A DNA stretch of 64,000 bases. Source: Akebia trifoliata (lineage: Eukaryota > Streptophyta > Magnoliopsida > Ranunculales > Lardizabalaceae). Each line of letters starts with the position of its first letter. Positions within the stretch are counted from its first letter, which is position 1. The notes beneath the pieces are model-generated. The model was not told where the DNA came from and made no database searches. It saw only the letters and a list, made by a program, of their open reading frames with translations. The stretch lies in contig CM030711.1 in assembly GCA_017979445.1 (NCBI GenBank), forward strand, positions 47,105,560 through 47,169,559, read 5' to 3'. Made by a program: the position numbers and the translations under genes. Positions 37,245 to 48,671 of this stretch are shown here, piece after piece.

Positions 37245-39114
37245 ATATATATATATATAAGAGAAGTTATTTCATGCTCCTACCATCATCGAAGATGATA
37301 CTCCATTTTTTGATCATGACAGTTCGATGGTTATAAAATGTTTTATTTGCATTGATCACCAAGGGCTAGAGGAATTGATGGAAGAGAAGGTGATTTATGC
37401 CTAAATTTTGCTTTTTAATATAATAATTCCTAGAAAACTGTTTGGGGTTTTAGTGTTTTACTTTTAGGGGGTTTAGATTTTATTTCAAGAAGATGAGATA
37501 TAATAATCTCATTGATTATTTCAAAAAGGAGCAAAACATCAAAAGAATCCAAAATTATTTTACTTTGAAGAGTGAATGTTTTAGATTATCATCAAAATTC
37601 AAAGATCTTTGGTTGATTGAATAAATCATACTCTCAATCTATATTATTTTTTAGTCTTTTTTTATTCCTCTCAACCTTCAACTTTTGCGCTTCATCCGAC
37701 TTAAAGTATAATGACTTTTATTGCAAATGACGAAATCCATCTCAATCAAATCATTTGTTGGGAGTACTACATAATGATAGCTACTTGAAAATGCCTTATA
37801 ATCTTGCTATGGAAAATAAAAATAAAAATATTCAATCTTAATCAATATAAATATTTACTTTCACTTTTTGAGAAATCTTCCAACATATTGATGACAGTGA
37901 GATCTCTGATCATCACCTCCACATGAAAAGATGTTTGATGCATTTATCTTTTTTTTTTAATTATAAGAGCTTGCTCATACCTACCAGTAAGGGTATCTTC
38001 TTTGAAACTATTGGGGGTAGAAGAGGAAAAATAATAAAATTATAGAATTATTATTAAAAAAATGAATATAGAGAAAAGACTATAAGATTGGAATGTATTC
38101 TTAAAAAATAAATGAATAGAAAGACAATAAAGTTAAAGGCAATCCTCAAGATTCGTAAAAAGAGTAAATCTCAACCCTTATTTATGAGGGATAAAGGGAA
38201 TAAGATCCATCATTGTGTTTTATTACATACAGTTAATGGGGCATTATTTGAAAAGGGGTGAGGAAAAATAATAATATCGAAAGGGTAAGATGAAAGGCGT
38301 TTGAAATGTTACTTTTATAAAAGAAACAGAAAATGAAAGATAATAAAGTTAAACAAAAATTCTCAAGATTCGTAGCGAGATTAATCTCAAACCCTCTTTA
38401 TGAGAGCGGATAAAGAGAGTGGAGACCACCGTGGTGTTTTATTATAAGGAATGGATCCCATATAACTCATTTTTTTTATGTAACTCCCTGTAGCTCTTGT
38501 TCTATGGTCCATAGAACATCATATTGAAGAAGAATAACAACTCAATTCTCTTTGACCACAATTTAGATCATTTGAAAAAATATAATTAAAAAAAACTATT
38601 TTTTAACTTTGATCAGATGTTTGAAAATGGTCAATCTATGGATTCTTGAATTTTAATGTTGGATGTAACCTTTTTGATGATGTGGTACATCTTCAATGTT
38701 GCACAAAAGCTACGAAAAAAATGAGCTACGAATGATATGCTCCCTTTATTTTATAGATTGTTTATTATTTTAGTTCTTAACTATGTTTTTAAAATTAGAA
38801 TACTCGACTCAGCTTGGTTGTCCATGATCTATCATTAATACAAACTAGGAATGAATGTGCCATGCATATGTTATTATGGGTAAAAATTCTTCAAAATCGT
38901 TGATTTCTATTGTTATGCATTTTTTTACTTATCAATAGAATTTTAAAAGATAAAAATATTATTATTTTTATTATAGATAAATTATTTTAAATACACTAGT
39001 GAATTTTTTAAAGTTATTTTTATAATTTAAATAAATACTTAATATGGATTTCATTGTATAATATTCACACTCCTCTTATTATGATGGTATGAATTTTTTT
39101 CTTTGTGGCCCCTG
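37245..39114. other. Intergenic DNA with Helitron-like traces on the minus strand
   Basis: Near 38216 and 38445 the minus strand reads TAATAAAACACAATG- and ATAATAAAACACCACGG-like, resembling Helitron starts, with purine-rich sequence to their left. No matching 3' end is seen. Nothing coding is recognised. Confidence 0.35.
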
Positions 39115-39207
39115 AGGAATTAATGCACATACTAGATATCGAACTCACGACCTACCGACATTGACTGCTTATCAATAAGAAATTGCCATTGAGCCAACCT
39201 CTTGAGG
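39115..39207 (-). mobile_element. tRNA-related SINE fragment
   Basis: On the minus strand GAGGTTGGCTCAATGGCAA (A-box) is followed about 50 bases later by GGTCGTGAGTTCGATATC (B-box). It resembles the 5' half of a tRNA-derived SINE. Confidence 0.5.
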
Positions 39208-39551
39208 TATGTATGGATTTTTAACCTTCCCCTTTGTAGACTACACCAAAGTAAAATGTTTGAAGCATGCAAGCTTATCGTCTAATTTGCAATAATTGAG
39301 TAAAAATTACAAAAAATATTAATTGTAATATCCAATGATGCCAGATAAAACATCCAACACCATTAGAATATTGTTTATTATAGAAGATAAAAGTGCACTT
39401 CATTCTTAGTCAAATTATTAAATTACATAATAAATCTACAAATTACATTAGGTTCACTTCCCTATTCTCCCAATGTTTGTTCGTTTTTTTCCCCCCACTA
39501 TTATCACTTGAAATAACACAAAATGAAGTGAGAAGGATATGTTCTACCTTA

Positions 39552-39730
39552 GAGTCATGCAGGAGTGATCTCAAGATTGGACCTCATATCGCACATCTTC
39601 ACGGGAAAGTGGATAGGAACTATAGATGCTTTTCACTTGTATCTTGAGGAAAATATCTATGGTAACCATACACTTTCATGTCAGGGTGTGCGATGTGAGG
39701 TCCAATCTTGAGGTCACTTCAGCATTAATT
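39552..39730. mobile_element. Mutator-type MITE, GAGTCGTGCTGG family, copy 4
   Basis: It starts GAGTCATGCAGGAGTGATC; the long arms (CTCAAGATTGGACCTCATAT and complement) pair across an inner inverted CATAGATGCTTTTC-like loop. Flanks TCTACCTTA (39543-39551) and TTTTCCTTA (39731-39739) agree at 7 of 9. Confidence 0.6.
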
Positions 39731-39789
39731 TTTTCCTTATTTTACCTTTTTATAATAAGACATGATTATTCTGTAATATTTTTCTTTAT

Positions 39790-39980
39790 GGATAATGTTG
39801 AAGTAACATTAAAATGTACATCGTGAGAAACATTTTTGACGTGGATATGTGTCAGAACCATAGATGCTTTCATCAAGATCTCACTCATATCTCGATGAAA
39901 GCATCTGTGGTTTTGACATGCATCCACACCATAAATATCCCCCCCCCTATGCACATGTCAATGTTACTCCAACACAACTC
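39790..39980. mobile_element. Mutator-type MITE, GAGTCGTGCTGG family, copy 5
   Basis: The left end ATGTTGAAGTAACATT pairs with the right end AATGTTACTCCAACACAACTC. The inner hairpin pairs ACCATAGATGCTTTCATC with its near complement. The flanking duplication is too diverged to assert. Confidence 0.55.
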
Positions 39981-40217
39981 TTTTCCTAATTATAGTGTAA
40001 TATTTGTAAACTCATTATGAGAAGTGAACCTATCATGATTTAATATTTTTATTGTGCATGTGGCACAACATCCACCGTAATGCATCATAACTCATTGAAA
40101 ACGAGGGCACTTTTGTCCTTTGAGAGAAAGAATATTCAATGATGCCTTATTCAAGTGTATGATAATTTTGTCAAATTTTGAAGGCTTTTATTGACATGCA
40201 CATTGAAAATAAGGAAC

Positions 40218-40371
40218 ATGCTTAAGTAACATTAAAATTGGCATCGTTTTGCACATTATTGACATGAATGTGTGTATAGAATCATAGATGCTTTTCATCG
40301 AGATACAAGTGAGAGGCATCTATGGTTCTATGCACACCAATATGTGAAATGATGTCAATTCAATGTCACTC
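40218..40371. mobile_element. Mutator-type MITE, GAGTCGTGCTGG family, copy 6
   Basis: The right part AATGTCACTCCAACACGAC and the left part TTAAGTAACATTAAAATTGG are inverted relatives, with an inner hairpin GAATCATAGATGC / GCATCTATGGTTC. AAAATAAGG to the left and AAAATAAAG to the right match at 8 of 9, so a 9-bp duplication is plausible. Exact ends are uncertain. Confidence 0.5.
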
Positions 40372-40714
40372 CAACACGACTTTAAAAATAAAGAGAACTA
40401 TTATTGACACCCCACTTTTTTACTTATTGCACTCCAATTTCATAAATTATTTATGAGCCTTGTTAATGTGTGTCCAAGGACACACGTTAAAGTGCACTAA
40501 ATACCTTGGGGGAATAGGAATCTTTGGCTCAAATTATAATCTCAACAGTATAAAACACTTGTTGAAATAATTTTATTAGTTGTTTTATCATTATGATTAA
40601 ACTCATAAAAATCCTATCCCCAAATAACAGAGAGAAATTTTTATTGGCACCTCAACTTTTACTTATTCTCAATCATTTATTTATTTTTTATTTTCTAATT
40701 GGACTGTAAATAGT

Positions 40715-40892
40715 AGAAAAGGAAAATCTTGGGGGGATTGTGATTTTCACTAGATTATTACTCAGGAATCATAGATGTCCTTACTTGAGATACGAGTAAA
40801 AAATCATCTACGGTTATGTGCACACATACATGTCAGAAATGTGAGAATTGCAATAAATCCTAATGTTACCCCAGCATTACTCATAAGTAAAT
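40715..40892. mobile_element. Mutator-type MITE, GAGTCGTGCTGG family, copy 7
   Basis: The right end AATGTTACCCCAGCATTACTC matches the family terminus. The inner pair AATCATAGATG / CATCTACGGTT is present; the left arm is diverged (CTTGGGGGGATTGTGATTTT). Flanks TGTAAATAG and AGTAAATAG match at 8 of 9. Confidence 0.5.
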
Positions 40893-41208
40893 AGCAGCTC
40901 TCAAAATAAATGGTTTTGCAATTTATGAATAAATAGTTTTTTTTTTTTTCTAAATTTTACTTCACACGGGAAAAGAGGCGGAGGGGTAATTTTGCAGTTT
41001 TAGAGTATTTTACAGGCATTTATATTATTAGAATAAAAAAAATGTTTTCTAGATGTGCGTATAACCTACCCCGTCTACTCACGCTCACGATATATTAATG
41101 AGATTAAAATGAAAAATTCGAAGATTTTACATATTAAATACCGCTAACAATACCACGTCAGAATTACGTTACGATTACTTATAAGTACATGCGTTTCACG
41201 TGGTTTAA

Positions 41209-41370
41209 GAATAATGATTTTCTGAAGCCCCCAAGATCGTAGATCATTTGCTTCGGGATGTGCATAATCAGAATATTTTTTATTCTTATATATCGAGGTA
41301 AATGATCTACGGTTCTGTGACGAGGAGTAAGGAGGCGTATGTCAGAGGGGACGTCAGGTTATCACTACTC
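41209..41370. mobile_element. MITE, GAGTNATGAT family, copy 2
   Basis: It starts GAATAATGATTTTCTGA and ends GGTTATCACTACTC. The arms GATCGTAGATCATTT and AAATGATCTACGGTTC pair. Flanks GTGGTTTAA and ATAATTTAA differ only by three G/A transitions, as expected for a decayed 9-bp duplication. Confidence 0.55.
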
Positions 41371-41379
41371 ATAATTTAA

Positions 41380-43218
41380 GGTCACCTTAAAGAGAAAATG
41401 AAATCCGAGAAATTCAACTTGCTTACGGTGTAGAGTTGGGTTAAGTCAAAACAGTTGCAGTGATGGGACCCACAGGTTTAGATCATGAGAACGGAAACAA
41501 AATACACCCCCCCACAATTTACAAAATTATTAAAAGGTCCTCAAAATAATATAACTATAAAAATACTAAAAAAACAAGGTGAGAAAAATAATACTAAACT
41601 AGAAAATTTTGAGAAAATGGTATTATCCACTTAAGAAGTTTGTGCGCCGTTCAAGAAATATCTGCTAAAAATACGAAAATATACAGAAATATAAGAGCTG
41701 TTATAGTGTGGTCCAACGAGCATTGAAGATGATGCTCCCCGTGGATTGATCCTCACTTTTAATACTTCAAAAGTTAAATCAATCAGTCATCATCTAAAGT
41801 TTTTTATTGAGAGGCGGTGTCCGATGAGAAAGTTGATCTATATTGGGTTGGTAGTCGTGTAACTTCGAATAATTTATTCTTATTCTAGTGTGTTGCTAAC
41901 AAATTAAATATTTTGGATTAAAGTTGGTCGAATAACAGAGCTACTGCGATTAAAGGATAAATTATACAAATGTTACGTGACTGAATTTGATATGATTGGA
42001 TTGGCATTGACTTTTAATTGAATTTAAAGATTGTTTGAACAACATTACATTACGAAGACATGAGTCATAAAGGAGCAGGATCAAGGGAGATGAAAATGAT
42101 TCCATAAAAGGGTAATATGTTTTACGATCCTTTGTTATGTTGCGGATTCCTATTTATATATTGTTTTGTTACAAAATAACAACACTTCACCTTTTTTAAT
42201 AGAAATTAATCTTAGAAATCAAGATGACCATGATATAAAATGGCATAAATACTTGTTTTCTGATCAAATTTGATTGTCGATGCCAGAAAATGCTTGACCC
42301 TAATATACATGACTAATTTGTCATGAGATAGCATCACCATGTATCTTTCATCATTAGGTTTGTCAGCAATTTGCTTTCAAAATATTTAGCAATTAAATGA
42401 ACTTTTATAATATTCAACAATCCATTTGGAAGTAATTTAGTCTCGAAAATCTATTTAAAGTTCATTTAATTTTTAATTTTTTGATGATAAGTGTTTCAAA
42501 TCACAAATCCAACTAGTAGGGGCGAGGCAACTAGTCTCTTAAAGCTTCATATCTCATTGAAATCCCTCGGGTACATGTAATATCTCACAAATCATACATA
42601 CCAAATAAGTAGGAAAATATCTGTATGATTGACAAAAGAAGTGGCGAACTCACGACCTCTCATTTTTTGGAGAGATGCCTTGACTACTGTCCTCAATGCT
42701 CGATTTAAAATCTAATTAAACCAATAAGGGGTTTTCATCCTCATGAATACAAGATCTTCTCTTCTAATTATTCCCCATAATGGAGTAATGTTATGATTGA
42801 GGTAGGACAAGCATCAGAAGAATATATCAAGTGTTGAGACTAAAAGATAATCGAAAAGCTAACCCTAATTTCAAACCCTTTTAATATATCACAAAATTTG
42901 AATCGACAAGCATTATTATGATCATTATTTAGTTATTTTAATATTAATATTTTTTTAGTATAAATTTTCATTATTTTGAGGAAAATTTTAAAATTTTACT
43001 TAAATTGAGCATATCTAGATGTGATGGAGTTGATAAATGGTTGAGATCGATGGTAACTATAATGGTGGGCCACACATATCCTCGAACATTGAGGGGGATC
43101 ATCATAATTATGCAGTTAATGAGTATAATGAATTTCTTTCTAATAAAATAAAATAAATAAAAGAGAGAGATATCGGATAAAGTGAAAAAATAGAGGACAC
43201 AAGTAAAATATTTATTCG
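41380..43218. other. Intergenic DNA upstream of the pyrophosphatase gene
   Basis: AT-rich sequence without a recognised gene or defined element. Confidence 0.45.
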
Positions 43219-43309
43219 GACACGAAATGCGTCTTAAGTACGCCCGAAGCGCATCGTTCTGCCAACTCAGACTCGAAATGCTTCTAAAATACGCCTTAAG
43301 CGTAATGCG
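43219..43309. promoter_or_regulatory. Tandem imperfect repeat in the pyrophosphatase promoter
   Basis: ACACGAAATGCGTCTTAAG, then TACGCCCGAAGCGCAT, is followed 51 bases later by ACTCGAAATGCTTCTAAAA, then TACGCCTTAAGCGTAAT. Each unit contains a partial dyad (ATGCGTCTTAAG / CTTAAGCGTAAT). It lies 35-125 bases upstream of the TATA box, so a regulatory role is possible but unproven. Confidence 0.35.
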
Positions 43310-43344
43310 TCTCTTTCTCTCAGTCTCGCTAACTTCTCTGTGGA

Positions 43345-43352
43345 TATAAAAG
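43345..43352 (+). promoter_or_regulatory. TATA box of the pyrophosphatase gene
   Basis: TATAAAAG stands 124 bases before the start codon, a normal distance for a plant gene with a ~90-base leader. Confidence 0.6.
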
Positions 43353-43475
43353 CATAGCAAGAGAAACTCAAAACCCTCAAGAGGTTCACTGGTTTTCATT
43401 TCTCCTCCATTTCTTCTGGCAGATTTCGGACGGAAAATCTTCCATTTCCGGTGAAGTTCCGGCCAAATTTCCTCC

Positions 43476-46400
43476 ATGGGAGCTACGATTCTCTCAGATC
43501 TCTGGACGGAGATTTTGATTCCGGTCTGCGCAGTGATCGGAATCGTGTTCTCTCTGGTTCAATGGGTTCTAGTTTCTCGCGTAAAGCTTACTCCCGAAAG
43601 AATAACTCCTTCTAACAACAATAAGAACGGTTACAACGATTATTTGATCGAAGAGGAGGAAGGTCTCAACGATCACAATGTTGTTCTAAAATGCGCCGAA
43701 ATACAGCTCGCCATCTCTGAAGGTGAGCTTCAACTTCAGATCCCGAGTTTCTTATGAAGCTTTTTAGTTAGATCTACTGTTGTTCGTGTTTCATTTGGTT
43801 TTGATTTGTGGATCTTGTTTGTTTTTTTTTTTTAGTTTTTAGAACTATGATTTACTTGCTCGTGATCTCTGTAGCTATTTTGGTTTGAAATCTTTTCTTA
43901 TACTTGTTTGTTTTAGTTCTGAAGCTCACATCGAGGGAGAAATAAACATTAGGGTTTCGATGATGTTAGCGTTTTTTGCTGTTTTAGTGTGTTTGAGGAT
44001 CTGATCTGAAAACTGGAGCTTTTTAGTGTTTGAGTTTAACTCAAACTGATTCTATTATTGATTTTCAGTTGTTTTAGTTCAAATAGTTCTGTCTTCGCCC
44101 GTTGTTTTGAAAAAGCTTGACTCGCCTTTTTTTTTGTTATGGCTTTTGGTTTGTCCCTTTCTTATAATCAAATGAATGGTTTTGTTTAACGAAAATTTCA
44201 TCTTTGTTCGTTTATTTGATCCGTCCTAGTGATTGGTTACTCTTGGACGATTCTAGCTGAAAGAATCCTTACGATCCCATTAGTTTATGAACTGTAGGAA
44301 AAATTAATTGATTGATTGGTTACGATTATTTAATATGGTTTGCAGAGGAGTCCCTCTGTCAATTTGATGGCCTGGATGTAATTTTTGTAGTTATTGCTGA
44401 TGGAGTCATTGTCCACCCATTTCTGGTACTGTGCGGCACCACACTATATTTTTCTCAATTCTTATATTTTAGCAAGATCTCTGAGCTTGGTAATTTGGTA
44501 AAGTCCCTAGTGGTAATATTACAGACCTTGGTTAACATCCATTTTCTTTGTTTTCTCATTAGGGAAAAGGGGAATCCAAAGATCTCCAATGATACCTATA
44601 AAATTACCGTTAATCAATCCAAAATTGTATTTTTGTGTTGTTTGGTTGCTAACCTTAATTTATTCAGGGTATTTATAGTTGTTTTCTGCAGGAGAAATTA
44701 TGGTAATTCATTTTTGGCCTTTGAGCATAGTGAAATCGGTATAGATCCATGGTTTTTCCCTTATTTAGGGTTTTCCACTTAAGTTTGTGTGTGATGGTTA
44801 ATTTCTATTTCTTATTAATTCTCTTGAATTTATTTTGTATCCCAATGGTATTTAGAGTTGTTTTCTGTGGTAGAAATGTGTTAATTCTTTTTTGTTTGTT
44901 GAGCTTAGTGAAATTGGTGGGGCTTTGTGGTTCTTTTCTGATGTAGGGTTTCCCATGTAAATTTGTGCGTTGTGGTTAATTTCTCTTTCTTGTTTGTTCT
45001 CTTCAATTTATTTTGAGTCATGATAATATGATGCCCTCCTCTGACATACGCCCCCATCACAGAACCACAGATGATTTACCTTGGGATACACAAGAAAATG
45101 ATTTATTGCTATGCGTATCCCGATGCACATTATCTCCGGTTCTGTGATGAGGGCGTAGGGGTGTGTGTGTCAGAGGGGGAATCAGAAAATCATTACTCAT
45201 TTAGTTCACATCTCAGGGCTGTGGGTTACAGAAATTTCAATAACCAAGTTATATTGCAATTATTTTGTTCTCTTGCATGAGTACAATATCGATATTTGCT
45301 GCATGATTATGTATTACATGGTAAGAATGTTCCATGTAACATTATATGGTGCTCTAAGAGGCCAGTTGCCTCACCCCTGCTATTTGGACCGAAGGTTCCT
45401 GACACCCGTCATCAAAAAGAAAAGAAAAGTTCCATGTAACATTTAATACTAGGTGCCCCCACTCAAACCCTGTATTGATTGAATACATCTGATTCACCGT
45501 ATTTGAGTTGAGCCTAGTGAATTCTCGACTCAGATCGACTTGTATGTGTCGTTCTTGATTTGTGCCGGTATTGGCTTGATATTCTGTGGCTTTGGGTATC
45601 CTTGTTTTGTTACACCTGTTATCGGTTTTTTCCTTCTTCTGTTTTCTGCTTTATATTGATATTAATTTGTGGATAATTTAAAACAAAGTTGTGGGCAGAT
45701 CTCTGATACATGGTGTATATGGATGTAACAGGAGCAACTTCCTTCTTATTCACTGAATATCAATATGTCGGTGCATTCATGGTTGTCTTTGCAATCCTGA
45801 TTTTCCTATTCCTCGGCTCCGTGGAGAGTTTCAGTACAAAGAGCCAACCTTGCACCTTCAACATAGACAGAATGTGCAAGTCTGCTCTCGCCAACGCTAT
45901 CTTCAGCACCGTGTCTTTCGTGCTTGGTGCTGTCACATCAGTGGTATCTGGTTTCCTTGGAATGAAGATTGCAACTTATGCAAATGCCAGAACCACGCTT
46001 GAGGCAAGGAAGGGTGTTGGGAAGGCTTTTATCACTGCATTCAGGTCTGGTGCAGTTATGGGTTTTCTCCTCGCCGCTAACGGACTTTTGGTTCTTTACA
46101 TTACCATCAATCTCTTCAAGATTTACTATGGTGATGACTGGGAAGGCCTTTTTGAGGCTATTACTGGTTATGGTCTTGGTGGATCTTCCATGGCTTTGTT
46201 CGGTAGAGTTGGTGGAGGTATCTACACAAAAGCTGCTGATGTTGGTGCCGATCTTGTTGGCAAGGTCGAAAGAAACATTCCCGAGGATGACCCAAGAAAT
46301 CCTGCTGTGAGAAACATCATTTTTACCTCCTGTGAATCTCTAGTTTTTTTAAAGTCCAGGGTTTATTATAGCCTAATTATATCTTTGCTTTCTTCTTAAA

Positions 46401-48671
46401 GGTGATCGCTGACAATGTTGGTGATAATGTTGGGGATATCGCTGGGATGGGATCTGATCTTTTTGGCTCTTATGCTGAGTCCTCATGTGCTGCTCTTGTT
46501 GTTGCTTCCATCTCCTCATTTGGGATCAACCTTGAGTTCACTGCAATGTGTTATCCCTTGCTCATCAGCTCCATGGGCATCCTTGTTTGCTTAATCACCA
46601 CTCTATTTGCAACTGATTTCTTTGAAATCAAGGCTGTCAAGGAAATTGAGCCTGCCTTGAAGAAGCAACTCATTATCTCCACTGCTCTTATGACTGTTGG
46701 AATTGCTCTTGTTAGTTGGGTTGCCCTCCCACCATCCTTCACAATCTTCAATTTTGGAGTCCAGAAGGTTGTGAAGAACTGGTATGCTCCATAACTGTTC
46801 TTCATGTTTTTTCAAGATATTTGCAATTTTTTTTACATATATTTTGGTTGTTTCAAAATAATATAATATATTGACAGAGACTCCGATTGCAGGGAACTGT
46901 TCTTCTGTGTTGCCATTGGCCTATGGGCTGGACTGGTTATTGGATTTGTAACCGAGTATTACACTAGCAATGCTTACAGGTAACTAATCTTAGTTAACCT
47001 TCCATTCCTCTTCAATTCCGTCGCATAATAATTTATATCTTAACAAAAATCCGTCTTTCATTTTACAGCCCTGTACAAGATGTTGCTGATTCATGCAGAA
47101 CTGGAGCTGCTACCAACGTTATCTTTGGTCTTGCTTTGGGATACAAATCTGTGATTATTCCGATTTTTGCCATTGCTATTAGTATTTTTGTCAGTTTCAG
47201 CTTGGCTGCTATGTACGGCATTGCCGTAGCTGCTCTTGGAATGCTGAGCACCATTGCTACTGGATTGGCCATTGATGCTTATGGACCCATTAGTGACAAT
47301 GCTGGAGGCATTGCTGAGATGGCAGGCATGAGTCACAGGATTCGAGAGAGAACTGATGCCCTTGATGCCGCTGGAAACACCACAGCCGCTATAGGAAAGG
47401 TATTATCTTGTCGCAATGCTTCTGTTTCTCCATGCTGTTACTAATTTTAATGTCTTTTTGTTTCCAAGGGCTTCGCCATCGGATCAGCAGCTCTGGTGTC
47501 TTTGGCCCTCTTTGGTGCCTTTGTGAGCCGTGCAGCTATATCAACTGTGGATGTCCTAACCCCTAAGGTCTTCATCGGTTTGATTGTTGGTGCGATGCTT
47601 CCATACTGGTTCTCAGCCATGACAATGAAGAGTGTGGGAAGTGCAGCACTGAAGATGGTAGAGGAGGTAAGGAGGCAGTTTAACACAATTCCTGGTCTGA
47701 TGGAGGGCACTGCCAAGCCAGATTATGCTACCTGTGTCAAGATCTCCACAGATGCATCTATCAAGGAAATGATTCCACCTGGTGCCTTGGTCATGCTCAC
47801 ACCCCTCATTGTTGGCACCTTCTTTGGTGTCGAGACTCTCTCTGGTGTCCTAGCCGGCTCACTTGTTTCTGGTGTACAGGTAAAATGCTGGAATTACTTC
47901 CATACAAATATTCACTTTACTTTTCAAATGTACTCATATTTCATTTTTTACTAATGAATAAATACTACTATATGATCCGATCATTAAAAAATATACATTA
48001 TGTAATTTAAAATCCCATCTACATGCATTTTGAGTGTTTTTTCAAGAAAATATTTCAATCGGATTTTACTCTCTACCAAATTTTCACCTAAATCTTGCAT
48101 TTCAACCTTATTTGGTCGGAATTTACAGTTCAAAGCATTTCACAAAATGAATAACGAATTCTATGAATTGTTTACAAAACAAATTATTGGTTAGATTTGT
48201 GTCGAAGATTGTCAGCTTATTTTTAGGAAATATGTTTAAATTCAATGCTATGGTTCCAGTACTTTGTTTTCTGAACTTATATGTCTATTTGCGATTTTGG
48301 ACAGATTGCAATCTCAGCATCGAACACAGGTGGTGCGTGGGATAATGCCAAGAAGTATATTGAGGTAACCACCGGCGACCTGATATGTGTTGTGTGTGTG
48401 TGTGTGTGTGTGTAAAGAGGTGTATTTTGTCATTTACTAAATGAATGGAGATGTGGTTGGTCAGGCGGGTGCATCAGAGCATGCAAGGACCCTTGGGCCA
48501 AAAGGATCGGACCCACACAAGGCAGCGGTGATTGGTGATACAATAGGGGATCCACTGAAAGACACCTCAGGCCCATCGCTCAACATCCTCATCAAGCTCA
48601 TGGCTGTCGAGTCGCTCGTGTTTGCACCTTTCTTCGCCAAGCATGGTGGTCTGCTCTTCAAGATTTTCTAA
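43476..48671 (+). CDS. AVP1: Vacuolar proton-pumping pyrophosphatase, type I
   Basis: Exons 43476-43722, 45732-46306, 46402-46781, 46893-46979, 47069-47399, 47469-47879, 48305-48364 and 48465-48671 give 765 aa, the standard plant length. The protein is a multispanning tonoplast pump that hydrolyses pyrophosphate and acidifies the vacuole. Visible: catalytic [11 protein letters not shown] at 252-262, the [21 protein letters not shown] block with the conserved Asp residues at 278, 282 and 286, [10 protein letters not shown] (Ala at 536, where K+-independent pumps have Lys, so the K+-dependent class) and the C-terminal [30 protein letters not shown]. The 2.0-kb first intron holds a MITE and a possible SINE. 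No broken codons. The gene name follows the Arabidopsis ortholog group; plant genomes often have several paralogs. Confidence 0.96.
44476..44570 (+). repeat. Possible degraded SINE in pyrophosphatase intron 1
   Basis: GAGCTTGGTAATTTGGTAAA, then GTCCCTAGTGGTAATATTAC, resembles the 5' half of the SINE at 20522. The B-box is degraded (TTGGTTAACATCC). Confidence 0.35.
45015..45198. mobile_element. MITE, GAGTNATGAT family, copy 3 (pyrophosphatase intron 1)
   Basis: It starts GAGTCATGATAATATGATGC and ends AATCATTACTC. Arms CCCCATCACAGAACCACAGA and the complement of GGTTCTGTGATGAGGGC pair, as do the outer TCTGACATACGCCCC / GTGTGTGTCAGAGGG. Flanks ATTTATTTT and ATTTAGTTC agree at 7 of 9. Confidence 0.6.
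48386..48413. repeat. (TG)n microsatellite in pyrophosphatase intron 7
   Basis: About 13 TG units with one interruption (TGTGTTGTGTG...), 22 bases after the exon 7 donor. Confidence 0.85.

Noticed and set aside
42971..43477. 168-codon open frame antisense to the start of the pyrophosphatase gene
   Set aside because: It covers the promoter and leader on the opposite strand, is low in complexity and has no recognisable domain.
47447..47716. 89-codon open frame on the minus strand
   Set aside because: It is a shadow of pyrophosphatase exon 6; the sense strand carries the conserved protein.
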